64,000 bases of DNA from DATJLY01 sp963729295 (lineage in GTDB: Bacteria; Pseudomonadota; Alphaproteobacteria; ATCC43930; CGMCC-115725). This document shows positions 18,099 through 26,313 of this stretch, one piece after another. The notes under the pieces were generated by a model. The model searched no databases and was not told the DNA's origin. It saw only the letters and a list, made by a program, of their open reading frames with translations. How positions within the stretch are numbered: position 1 is the first letter of the stretch; each line of letters begins with the position of its first letter. Location: assembly GCA_963729295.1 (NCBI GenBank), contig CAVSNJ010000010.1, positions 124,001 through 188,000 on the forward strand, in the 5' to 3' direction. A program made the position numbers and the translations under genes.

Positions 18099-18980
18099 CT
18101 ACTTTGTGGTTTGGAACAGGGCCGCCGCCGCGGTCTCGTTAACCGTGAGATGGTTGTCGTCGAGCAGCTTCTCGACATAGGCCTGGCTTGCCTGCGCGGT
18201 CTTCGTCTCGCGCAGTACGTTTGCGATCTGGTCGCGCACCTGGGCGTAATCCGCTGGCTTCGTGCCGAGCAGCATCATAATGTGCCAGCCTCCCGCGACG
18301 TGGATCGGCTCGCTCACGCCCTTCTCGGGCAGGGCCGTGACGGCGCCGCGAATTTCCGGCAGCAGCTCGTTATCGGGAAACCAGCCGAGATCGCCGCCTT
18401 TCTGCGCGCTCGCCTGGTCATCGGAATTGGCCCTGGCGAGCGCCGCGAAATCGGCCCCTTTGGCCTTGGCCTTCTTGGCGAGGTCCGCCGCTTTGCCCGC
18501 GACCGCGGCGAGCGTGTCTTTGCTCGCTCCGGGCGCCTCGGTGAGGAAAATCTGCGCCAGGTGATATTGGTGCAGGCGGTCGCGGTTGGCGGCGAACGCG
18601 GCCTTGATCTCGTCCTCGCTCGGATAATTGGCGGGAAGCGAGACCGAGCGCAGAAATGTGGTGTAGACGACTTCGTCGTGGGCGCGCGCGATCGCCGCGG
18701 CGACATCGGGCTTCTTGTCCCACGACTGCTTCGCCGCCTCCGCGAGCACGAGCTTGCGACCGACTGCGCTGCGCACGACCTGATCCATCAGTTTCGGGTC
18801 TTTCGCCGCCAGCTCGCGCTGCTGCGGATTGAGGGAGTCGAGGAAATCCTTGATGTCCGAGGCTTTGACCGGCTGTGAGCCGAGATTCGCCACGACCGGA
18901 TCGTCGGCGCGCGCGGGATAAGCGGCCGCGAGAAGAAAGAGGGTCGCCAAAAACGCGGGCGGAAATGACCGATGCATCAT
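18099..18980 (-). CDS. periplasmic parvulin-type peptidyl-prolyl isomerase
   Basis: A 293-residue protein with a Sec signal (MMHRSFPPAFLATLFLLAAAYPARA) and a PpiC/SurA-type fold. An N-terminal helical chaperone part has LNPQQRELAAKDPKLMDQ. The parvulin domain runs from HLAQIFLTEAPG to WHIMMLLG and includes GGDLGWFPDNELLPEI and KGVSEPIHVAGGWHI. It helps fold envelope proteins. ATG 18980 has an AAGGTGAG ribosome site. It begins 35 bases after the TPR glycosyltransferase stop and is probably cotranscribed. Confidence 0.88.
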   Translation of the reverse strand: MMHRSFPPAFLATLFLLAAAYPARADDPVVANLGSQPVKASDIKDFLDSLNPQQRELAAKDPKLMDQVVRSAVGRKLVLAEAAKQSWDKKPDVAAAIARAHDEVVYTTFLRSVSLPANYPSEDEIKAAFAANRDRLHQYHLAQIFLTEAPGASKDTLAAVAGKAADLAKKAKAKGADFAALARANSDDQASAQKGGDLGWFPDNELLPEIRGAVTALPEKGVSEPIHVAGGWHIMMLLGTKPADYAQVRDQIANVLRETKTAQASQAYVEKLLDDNHLTVNETAAAALFQTTK

Positions 18981-19015
18981 GCTCACCTTTCGCAAAATCT
19001 CGCGCGCGGGCGGAG

Positions 19016-20440
19016 TCATTTGAGCGCCCGGACGATCCGATCGCGCACGCTGGCGATGACGCTCTTCCAATCGCGCGGCGCGGGCTGACGAATGAGGCGG
19101 AGAGCCGGATACCACGGCGTGTCCTCGCGCTTTGCCATCCAGCGCCAGTCCGGCGTGAACGGGATGAGCACGAAGGCCGGCCGGCCGAGCGCGCCGGCGA
19201 GGTGCGCCACCGCCGTGTCCACCGTGACGACGACGTCGAGCTGCATGATGAGCCGCGCGGTATCGACGAAATCGCCGATCGCCGGCCCGAGGTCGCGCAC
19301 CAAGACCTTCGCGCCGATGTTGGCGATGTCGTTGGCGCGTTCGCCTTTCTGGAGGCTGTAATACTGCACGCCCGGCAGATCGCAGAGGCCCAGCATCTCG
19401 TCGAGGTTGAGCGAGCGGTTCTGGTCGTTGGCGTGGCGCGGGCGACCGGCCCAAACGAGCCCGACCGTGAGCCGCGTGCCGGGCGGGCGCAGCAGAACGG
19501 GTCCGGCGGCGGGCGCCGCGATATAGGGAATTTTCGCCGGCAGATTGGCGAGCGTGATGCCGAGCCGGTGCGCGAGGCTCATGAGCGGCAGGTGGAAATC
19601 AGCCGCAGGAAGCGGCGATCCCGTTGGGCGCAGCTCGGCGATGCCGGGGAAATTCACGAGGAGCCGCATCAGCTCCGGTGGACTGTCGAAGATGATGCGC
19701 GCGCCCGTCGCCGCCGCCATCGGCAGAAATCGCGCGAATTGCAGCGTGTCGCCGATCCCCTGCTCGGCATAGAGATAGAGCGTGCGGCCCGCCAAATCCT
19801 CGCCCTGCCACAACGGCAGCGGCGTATTGCGCACCGAGCGCAGCTTCGGATCGAAGCCGAATTGCGGGTCCTCGAGATCGAAGCGCACATCGTAGGCGGC
19901 GAAGCCGCGCTCGTAATCGCCGCTCGAGAGAAGCGCGAGCGCGCGGTCCCACGCGATCGTATGGTTCGCCGGCACGATCGCCAGCGCCTTGTCGTAGCAC
20001 TCGACCGCGGCGGCATGATCGCCGAGCGCGAAATGGAGGAGGCCGAGATTGTGGAACGTCTCGGGCCGCGCCGCGTCGAGCGCGAGCGCGACGCGAAACG
20101 CCGCCATCGCCGGCTCGAAGTCCTGCGCGAGCCACAGCATGTTGCCGAGGTTCGAATGAAGGATCGCCGATTGCGGCACGTAGGCGATGGCGCGTCGCAG
20201 GCAGGCGATCGCCGCGGGAATCCGCTTTTCGGCTTTGAGCAGCACCGCGGCGTTGTTGTAGACGTCGATATAGGTGGGATAGCGCTCGATCAGCTCGACA
20301 TAGAGCGCCAACGCTCCGGCGCGATCGCCCGTGCGCTGGCGCTCGTGCGCCTGCGCGAAAAGCTGGCGCACTTCGACGGGCGTTGCGGGCGCGGGCGCGG
20401 CCGGTGCGGGGCTGGTCGCTCGCGGAGCGGGCTCATTCAT
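19016..20440 (-). CDS. TPR-repeat protein with C-terminal GT-B glycosyltransferase-like domain
   Basis: A 474-residue protein. After a Pro/Ala-rich leader come about four to five tetratricopeptide repeats (roughly residues 25-190, for example YNNAAVLLKAEKRIPAAIACL and FHNLGLLHFALGDHAAAVECY). A heptosyltransferase/OGT-like domain follows, with LYAEQGIGDTLQFARF, VGLVWAGRPRHANDQNRS and VVTVDTAVAHLAGALGRP, the last being the nucleotide-sugar-binding signature. Such proteins are cytoplasmic sugar transferases acting on proteins or envelope glycans. A parvulin gene follows downstream. Donor and acceptor unknown. Confidence 0.85.
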   Translation of the reverse strand: MNEPAPRATSPAPAAPAPATPVEVRQLFAQAHERQRTGDRAGALALYVELIERYPTYIDVYNNAAVLLKAEKRIPAAIACLRRAIAYVPQSAILHSNLGNMLWLAQDFEPAMAAFRVALALDAARPETFHNLGLLHFALGDHAAAVECYDKALAIVPANHTIAWDRALALLSSGDYERGFAAYDVRFDLEDPQFGFDPKLRSVRNTPLPLWQGEDLAGRTLYLYAEQGIGDTLQFARFLPMAAATGARIIFDSPPELMRLLVNFPGIAELRPTGSPLPAADFHLPLMSLAHRLGITLANLPAKIPYIAAPAAGPVLLRPPGTRLTVGLVWAGRPRHANDQNRSLNLDEMLGLCDLPGVQYYSLQKGERANDIANIGAKVLVRDLGPAIGDFVDTARLIMQLDVVVTVDTAVAHLAGALGRPAFVLIPFTPDWRWMAKREDTPWYPALRLIRQPAPRDWKSVIASVRDRIVRALK

Positions 20441-20562
20441 GAAATGACGGCATCTGCGGCGGACGGAAACCGGCGGATAGTAGCAAAACGAATGTTAAAA
20501 AGGAGGATGGGCGGCGCGCGCCCGCAGACTCGATGCGTCATCGGGGAAAAGGGGAGGGGGCG

Positions 20563-22930
20563 CTACTCGGCCGCCGGCCGGCGCGCCGCATGGATCGCGC
20601 GCCAGACGCGCTCGGGCGTCGTCGGCATGTCGATATGGCGCACGCCCAGCTCGGCAAGCGCATCGACCACGGCGTTGACCGCGACAGCCAAGCGCCGGAG
20701 TCGTGCCGCCTTCGCCGCCGGAGCGCACGCCCAATCGATTCGACGGTGCCGGCACCTCGGAGAGCTCGGTCGCAAACGACGGCAACAGGTCGGCCCGCGG
20801 CATCGCGTAATCCATGAAGGTCGCTGCCAGGAGCTGGCCGCTCGCGGCGTCGTAATAGGAATTCTCCCACAGCGCCTGGCCGATGCCTTGCGCAATGCCG
20901 CCGTGCGTCTGGCCGTGCAGGATGAGCGGATTGACCGCGCGCCCGACATCGTCGACCGCGGCATGGCGCACGAGATCGACCGTTCCGGTCTCGGGATCGA
21001 CCTCGACCTCGGCGATCTGCGTGCCGTAAGGGAAGCTCGCGAGCGGAATGGTCTCGTCCGAAATGGCGCCGAGCGGCCCCTGCAAGTCTTTCGGCAGGTC
21101 CTTGCGCTTCGCGGCCGCGGCCGCGACCTCGAAGATGCCGAGCTCGCGGTCGGTGCCCTTGATGCGGAAGCGGCCGCGCTCGAACTCGATGTCGACCTCG
21201 CCCGCCTCGAGCAGGTGCGCGGCGATCTTGCGGCCCTTGTCGATGATCTCGTCCGTGGCCTTGCCGACGACGATCGTCGCCATCTTCATCGACCGGCCGG
21301 AATGGGAGCCGCCGCCGCCCACGACCCGCGCCGTGTCGTGCGCGACATAGGCGATGCTGTCGAACGGCACGCCGAGCCAATCGGTCACGAGCTGCGCGAA
21401 GCTCGTCTCGTGGCCCTGGCCGCTGTTCATCGTGCCCATCACCAGCTCGACCTTGCCCTCGGGCAGCACCGTGATCTCGGTGCGTTCGCGCGGATTGCCG
21501 CTGGTGATCTCGATATAGTTCGAGACGCCGAGGCCGCGCAGCTTGCCGCGGCGGCGCGAGTCCGCCTTGCGCGCGGCGAAGCCGGCATAGTCGGCAAGCT
21601 TGAGCGCCATCTCCATCCCTTCGCGATAGCGGCCGTTGTCGTAGGTGAGGCCGAGGGGATTGGAATAAGGCTGCGCCTCGGGCGGGACCATGTTGCGCCG
21701 GCGCAGCTCGACCGGATCGAAGCCGCATTGCCGCGCGGCGAGATCAACGAGCCGCTCCATGACGAAGATCGCCTCGGGCCGGCCGGCGCTGCGATAGGGC
21801 GTGGTCGAGACCGTGTTGGTGACGACCGCGCTGCCGCGGAAATAGCCCACCGGAATGCGATAGACGCTCGACATCAAGCCGATGCCCTTGCGCAATGACA
21901 CGAAGGCCGCGGCGTGCGCGCCGATATTGCTGATGTTGGTGCCGCGGATCGCCAGGAAATTCCCGTCCTTGTCGAGCGCCACTTCCGCCGTGACGGTGAG
22001 GTCGCGGCCCTGATAGTCGGAGAGGAAAGCCTCGCGCCGCTCGCAGGTCCACTTGACCGGCCGCCCCGTCCGCTTGGCCGCCCACGGCAGCAGCGCGTAT
22101 TCGGGGAAGAAGAAATTGCGCGTGCCGAAATTGCCGCCCATGTCCTTGCACGCGCAGCGCACTTTTTCAGCGGCCACGCCGAGGATCGCGGCCAATTGCA
22201 TGCGCTCGACCGCGACACCGCTGCCGGTGCCGGCATAGAGCGTGTATTCGCCGCTCGCCGCATCGTAAGTGCCGGTCGAGGTGCGCGTCTCCATCGGCAC
22301 GCCGGTGACGCGGTTGATCCAGGTATTGAGCCGCACGACATGCGCCGCGCGTTTGAAGGCAGCTTCGGTCGCGGCCTCGTCGCCGACCTCGATCTCGACG
22401 CAGAGATTGCCGGGGACGTTGTCCCAAAGCTGCGGCGCGCCGGGCTTCAGCGCATCGAGCGCGCGCGCCACGGCCGGCAGCTCCTCATAGGTCACCTCGA
22501 CCAGCTCGGCCGCGTCTTTCGCTTGCGCGATGCTGTCGGCAACCACCATGGCGACAGATTCGCCGACGAAGCGCGCCTTGTCGGTCGGCATCGGGTAATC
22601 GGCCGTTGCGATCGGCGCTTTCATGCGCAGCCGCACCACGACGTCGGGCGGGCCGGTGACGCCGGGATTGTGCGGGATCGGCTTCAGCCCATCGGCGACA
22701 TAATCGGCGCCGGTCAGCACGGCGCGCACGCCCGGTGCTTTTTCGGCGGCGCTCTTGTCGATCGCGATGATGCGCGCATGCGCATAGGGCGAGCGCACCA
22801 ACACCGCGTGCAGCAGGCCGGGGAGGCGCAGATCGTCGCCATAGCTGCCTTGGCCGGTCAGGAAGCGCAGATCCTCCTTGCGCTTCACGGCCTGGCCGAT
22901 GCCGTTCGGCACTGCGCCCGTATCGTTCAT
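20563..22930 (-). CDS. xanthine dehydrogenase family molybdopterin-binding subunit, frameshifted near the 3' end
   Basis: The large molybdenum-cofactor subunit of an aldehyde oxidase/xanthine dehydrogenase-type hydroxylase, about 788 residues once repaired. It has the QAVKRKEDLRFLTGQGSY start, the PYRSAGRPEA motif and the active-site glutamate in SGGEGG. After TTPAL (near 20688) the original frame turns into an Arg-rich tail ending at 20495, while the +1 frame gives the conserved ending VAVNAVVDALAELGV...TPERVWRAI to a stop at 20563. One extra base, the doubled C at 20688-20689, accounts for this. No FAD or 2Fe-2S subunit genes are nearby. It follows a VOC gene by 43 bases, probably as one operon. 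Substrate unknown. Confidence 0.85.
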
Positions 22931-22973
22931 TCTTCCGGCTCCCTACCGCGCCGTTCGGCCGGCGCGCCGCTTT

Positions 22974-24215
22974 CTATCCCAACGGTCCGAGGAACGCCTC
23001 GCCGAGGAACGTGTCGGGCTGCGCCGAAATCCGCTCGGGCCAGCGGTCATTGTCGATCTTCGCCCGCTGCGACGCGGGGCGCGGCTTCCCGTCCCAGCCG
23101 ATCTGCTCCATGTAGTAATAGAGCTGCATGGCGTGGCCGTCCGGGTCGAGCGCGAAGGCGGAATAGTCGATGCCGGGGAAGAGTTCGGGCGGCAGGTATT
23201 TGATCGTGACGCCTTCGCCCTTGAGGAACTTGACCGCGTCCTTCAACTGCTTGTAGTCGCCGACTTGGAGCCCGAACGCCATCAGCGTCGAATCCGGGCG
23301 CAGGCCCAGCTCGGCGCGCAGCGCCACCGGATAGAGCGCCATCGTGTGGTGCTCGGTGTTGCAGCGCAGGAAGACGCAGCGATGGCCATGCCACGTGACC
23401 TCCTCGGTCACGGTGAGGCCGAGCGTGTCGCGATACCATGCCGTGCAACGATCGACGTCGCGCACGAAGAGGCGCACCGGCCCGATGCGCACGACCTTGA
23501 ACGGGCGCGCGAGCAGCACGCCGCCGACATCGTATTTTTCTTCGAGCCATTCCTTCGCCCGCCAACCCGTGCGCGGATCGACCGGCCCGTCGAGCTCCTT
23601 CGCGACCTCGGCATATTCCGAGCGGTGCGGTAGATCGGGCGGCTGGTGATAGCTGATCTTGTGCAGCGACGGCGGCTTGCTGCACCCGTCCCAGCCGATC
23701 TGCTCGATGCCGTAATAGAGCTCGTTGGTGTGGCCCTCGGGATCGAACGGATAGAAGTGCCAGTTGGAGCCGGGCGTGTCGCGGCCGGCGCGGCGGATGC
23801 GCACGTCGCGCTTCTTCATGTAGTCGAGACCCTGCACCACCTCGCGCAGCGCGCCCACCTGCCACGTGATCTGGTTGGTCGTGACCTCGGGGAACTCCTT
23901 CGCTTCCGGCAGGATCGCCTGGCGCGCGCGGCGCGGGAACCAGACGAAGGAATGGTGGTCGGTGCCGTGGCGGCTGAAATATCCGACGGTCGAGCCGATC
24001 GTGCTCTTGAGCTCGGCCGGCACGCGGGCGCCCATGTCGAGATCGTCCGAGACGCGGAATCCCAGAAGCCGCTCATAGAACCGGCGGCCTTGTTCGGGAT
24101 CCTGGATATCGACGCCGAAATGGCCGAGGCGCCGCACTCGGAACGGCCGCGGCAGCTCGACGTCGCCGACGCTGAATTTCTGCTCTATCGCGGGATTGAT
24201 CGTGTCCGGCGCCAT
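22974..24215 (-). CDS. two-domain VOC protein, extradiol dioxygenase-like
   Basis: A 413-residue protein with two vicinal-oxygen-chelate domains, longer than the usual 290-320. The N-terminal domain keeps a possible iron triad: His in LGHFGVDIQD, His in GTDHHSFVWF and Glu in HTNELYYG. The C-terminal domain lacks the first histidine (RIGPVRLFV) and has Gln at the Glu position (AMQLYYY). In classical enzymes such as BphC the C-terminal domain is the active one, so the arrangement looks swapped. It is transcribed ahead of the molybdenum hydroxylase. It could be a ring-cleavage enzyme or a VOC protein of another reaction. Confidence 0.82.
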   Translation of the reverse strand: MAPDTINPAIEQKFSVGDVELPRPFRVRRLGHFGVDIQDPEQGRRFYERLLGFRVSDDLDMGARVPAELKSTIGSTVGYFSRHGTDHHSFVWFPRRARQAILPEAKEFPEVTTNQITWQVGALREVVQGLDYMKKRDVRIRRAGRDTPGSNWHFYPFDPEGHTNELYYGIEQIGWDGCSKPPSLHKISYHQPPDLPHRSEYAEVAKELDGPVDPRTGWRAKEWLEEKYDVGGVLLARPFKVVRIGPVRLFVRDVDRCTAWYRDTLGLTVTEEVTWHGHRCVFLRCNTEHHTMALYPVALRAELGLRPDSTLMAFGLQVGDYKQLKDAVKFLKGEGVTIKYLPPELFPGIDYSAFALDPDGHAMQLYYYMEQIGWDGKPRPASQRAKIDNDRWPERISAQPDTFLGEAFLGPLG

Positions 24216-24283
24216 GATGGTCCTCCGCCCGAAAGCTTAGGCACCATGATGGAACTTCCGGCGCGAAAATGCAAAACCCTGGC

Positions 24284-24505
24284 TCAGCCTTCGACGCGCT
24301 CGAATCTGTGGCGGTCGCTCAGCACGGCGAAGGAGAGGCTCTTGAGCTTGGTCGGATCGCCGCTCGAGACGAGGCGCGCATAAGCGAGCCCGTCTATGCC
24401 GGTAAGGATGTCGCGGACGACCCATTCAAGTCCGGGACGGCCGAAATGGCGCTGCTGCACATCCCGGAAACGCTGGCCGATGGCAATCGACGATGCTGGA
24501 GTCAT
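24284..24505 (-). CDS. small hypothetical protein
   Basis: A 73-residue protein from ATG 24505 (MTPASSIAIGQRF). The recognisable pattern is QRFRDVQ..HFGRPG..WVVRDI..GIDGLAYARLVS..DPTKLKSLS..VL.DRHRFERV, seen in many small alphaproteobacterial proteins of unknown role. No signal or membrane segment. A compact beta-rich fold with a C-terminal basic helix is likely. The frame is open further upstream but the added part is Arg/Cys-rich and looks non-coding. Stand-alone gene. Confidence 0.6.
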   Translation of the reverse strand: MTPASSIAIGQRFRDVQQRHFGRPGLEWVVRDILTGIDGLAYARLVSSGDPTKLKSLSFAVLSDRHRFERVEG

Positions 24506-24605
24506 GTTGTTACGACACGGGCAAGAACGCCGCGACGTGCGGCACGCAGAATCTATTCCGATCGGCTCCGTCCGCTCAAGCGCAATCGCCGAGTTGCGCA
24601 CAGAA

Positions 24606-24950
24606 TCAGTTGACGATGCGCCAGGTTCCGTCCGGCTGGAGGCAGGCGGTGCCGTACAAGGCTTGCGGCGCGCCGTCGATCACGGTCGTGCTCTGATACT
24701 CGCGGCAGTAGGGATCCGTGGCGGCGGCGGGTGCGGCGGTTGGCGCCGGTGTCGCGGCGGGCGCCGGCGGTGCCGCGTAGACGACGGGCGGCGGCGTATA
24801 GACGAGCGGCGGCGGCGGAACGTAATAAACCGGCGGCGGCGCGTACACGATCGGCGGCGGCGGCGGAAACACCGGAACGCCGAGGTTGAAGCCGAAGCCG
24901 ACGAAGCCCCGCACGCGGGCTGCGGCCGGAAACGGAACAAGCGTTACCAC
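24606..24950 (-). CDS. proline-rich secreted protein with C-terminal conserved domain
   Basis: A protein of at least 114 residues. After a hydrophobic start comes a Pro/Tyr/Val-rich segment (repeated PPP-V-Y units, about residues 28-70), an Ala/Pro linker, and a conserved ending that starts PYCREYQSTTVIDG and ends YGTACLQPDGTWRIVN, a small domain often at the end of envelope proteins in this bacterial class. The frame remains open upstream as a good signal-peptide core (VVASAALAALAV), but contains no ATG/GTG/TTG before the stop at 25011-25013; only GTG 24950 is available. The real start is therefore unresolved, by a small indel or a rare start codon. Confidence 0.6.
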   Translation of the reverse strand: MVTLVPFPAAARVRGFVGFGFNLGVPVFPPPPPIVYAPPPVYYVPPPPLVYTPPPVVYAAPPAPAATPAPTAAPAAATDPYCREYQSTTVIDGAPQALYGTACLQPDGTWRIVN

Positions 24951-25076
24951 GGCAAGCGCCGCCAGCGCCGCGCTCGCAACGACCGCGCCGCATCCGGTCC
25001 CGACGAAGTGTCATGCCCCACATCCTTTCGCGCGCTTACGCCCAACAACGATGGCGGGCGGCGCGATATTCCGATT

Positions 25077-25556
25077 CTAGAACTCGTGACCCAGGAGCCA
25101 AGCGTCAAGTGAATAGGGCCCGCCGCCATTGACGACGAAGAACATCATGCCGGCGGCCCACACCATCGGATATTCGAGCCCGGTCACGTTCCAGAAATAG
25201 CCATCGAAGCGCCAATGCTCGAAGGCGGCCATGACGAGAAACACGAACGCCGCGAGCGCGAGCGGCCGGGTGAAGAGACCGAGCGCGAGAAGCGGCCCGC
25301 CCGCGAGCTCGAGCGTCGCGATCGCCACGGCCCAGAACCAGCCGGGCCGATAGCCGTGCGCTTCGAGCCCCGCCTTGAGCGCGCCGAGGCTCAAGGCGCG
25401 GCTCCCGGAATTGGGGAAAAGGCCGAACACGAAACGCAATCCGTGCGGCACGAGCGCCAAGGCGACGACGACGCGGATCAGCGTTTCGGCGACGGGCGCC
25501 GCCGCGAGATAGAGGGGGCCGAGTTGCGGCCAGATCAGCGGCGTCGCTCCGTCCAT
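25077..25556 (-). CDS. DoxX family membrane protein
   Basis: A 159-residue inner-membrane protein with four hydrophobic segments. Typical DoxX patterns include the RVVVALALVPHGLRFVFG first helix, a central ELAGGPLLALGLFTRPLALAA pair of helices and a short polar C-terminus. The family is linked to quinone or thiosulfate oxidation and to membrane redox protection, but most members are uncharacterised. It stands divergent from the VOC gene at 25660, with about 100 bases between the starts that should hold both promoters. Confidence 0.88.
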   Translation of the reverse strand: MDGATPLIWPQLGPLYLAAAPVAETLIRVVVALALVPHGLRFVFGLFPNSGSRALSLGALKAGLEAHGYRPGWFWAVAIATLELAGGPLLALGLFTRPLALAAFVFLVMAAFEHWRFDGYFWNVTGLEYPMVWAAGMMFFVVNGGGPYSLDAWLLGHEF

Positions 25557-25659
25557 GGCGCGGGATCATAGGGTGCCGATCGCGCGCGGGCGAGGCGGTT
25601 GCCGCTCCGGCGCGGCTGGCGCTAGACTGGCGCCAGGAAAATATCGGGTGGAGAACGCC

Positions 25660-26166
25660 ATGTCGCTCACCGACGAGAAGCCGGCCGCCAAGGTGGAGCC
25701 CGCGCTCAAGCTCCAATTCATTTCGCACGGCACGCTCGATTGCCGGGACATCGATTTCTCGCGCAAATTCTACGCGGAATTTTTCGGCTTCGAGGTCGTG
25801 CAGACATCCGCCATCTCGCTCCTCATTCGGCTCGGCGGCGATCACTGCTACGCCGTGGTGAAGAGCAAGAAGGTCGGCGTGATGAACCACCTCAACCACA
25901 ACGGCATCGACGTCCGCACCAAGGAAGAGGTCGACGAGGCGCACCGCGTCACGTGCGAGCAGGCGGACAAGTGGAAGATCACCAAGATCACCAAGCCGTT
26001 CCTGCAACATGGCACCTACAGCTTCTATTTCTATGACTGCGACGACAATTGCTGGGAAATCCTGACCAACCCCGAAGGCGGGTATCGTTGGCTCTTCGAG
26101 CACGGCGACATGACCGGCAAGGGCCATCACGACCGCAATTTCAAGCGCCCCGGCGTTGACGTGTAG
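25660..26166 (+). CDS. single-domain VOC dioxygenase-like protein
   Basis: A 168-residue single VOC domain. Possible metal ligands are His in FISHGTLDC, His in HLNHNGIDV and Glu in NCWEILTN, the H-H-E pattern of type I extradiol dioxygenases and glyoxalases. ATG 25660 follows GGGTGGAG. Length is typical of one-domain members that form a dimer. It could cleave a small catechol or be a related VOC enzyme. It is followed by a compound REP element and then an MFS gene. Confidence 0.82.
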   Translation: MSLTDEKPAAKVEPALKLQFISHGTLDCRDIDFSRKFYAEFFGFEVVQTSAISLLIRLGGDHCYAVVKSKKVGVMNHLNHNGIDVRTKEEVDEAHRVTCEQADKWKITKITKPFLQHGTYSFYFYDCDDNCWEILTNPEGGYRWLFEHGDMTGKGHHDRNFKRPGVDV

Positions 26167-26197
26167 GGCGCGCGCGTCCTCCGCTGCCTGCCCGCTC

Positions 26198-26296
26198 GTC
26201 GTCATGGCCGTGCCCGTCACGGCCATCCACGAGTTTCTCGATGGGGTAACCCGTGGATCGCCGGGCCGCGGCCTGCGGCCGGCCCGGCCATGACGG
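26198..26296. repeat. compound REP-like element (family 2)
   Basis: Three nested inverted repeats are visible: ATGGCCGTG...CACGGCCAT at about 26203-26225, CCACGAG...CCCGTGG in the middle, and GCCGGGCC...GGCCCGGC with the GGCCATGACG end near 26295. It fills the space between the VOC gene and an MFS gene and shares the GGCCAT ends with the element near 8321. Confidence 0.75.
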
Positions 26297-26313
26297 AGTA
26301 AGACCAGAGCCAG

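Noticed and set aside
20495..20562. Arg-rich C-terminal tail of the molybdenum hydroxylase
   Set aside because: The tail is out-of-frame sequence after the one-base shift; the conserved ending stops at 20563.
18875..21898. A 1007-codon open frame on the plus strand
   Set aside because: It runs antisense across the parvulin, TPR and molybdenum hydroxylase genes, is Arg/Ala/Glu-rich without family motifs, and is a GC-driven shadow.
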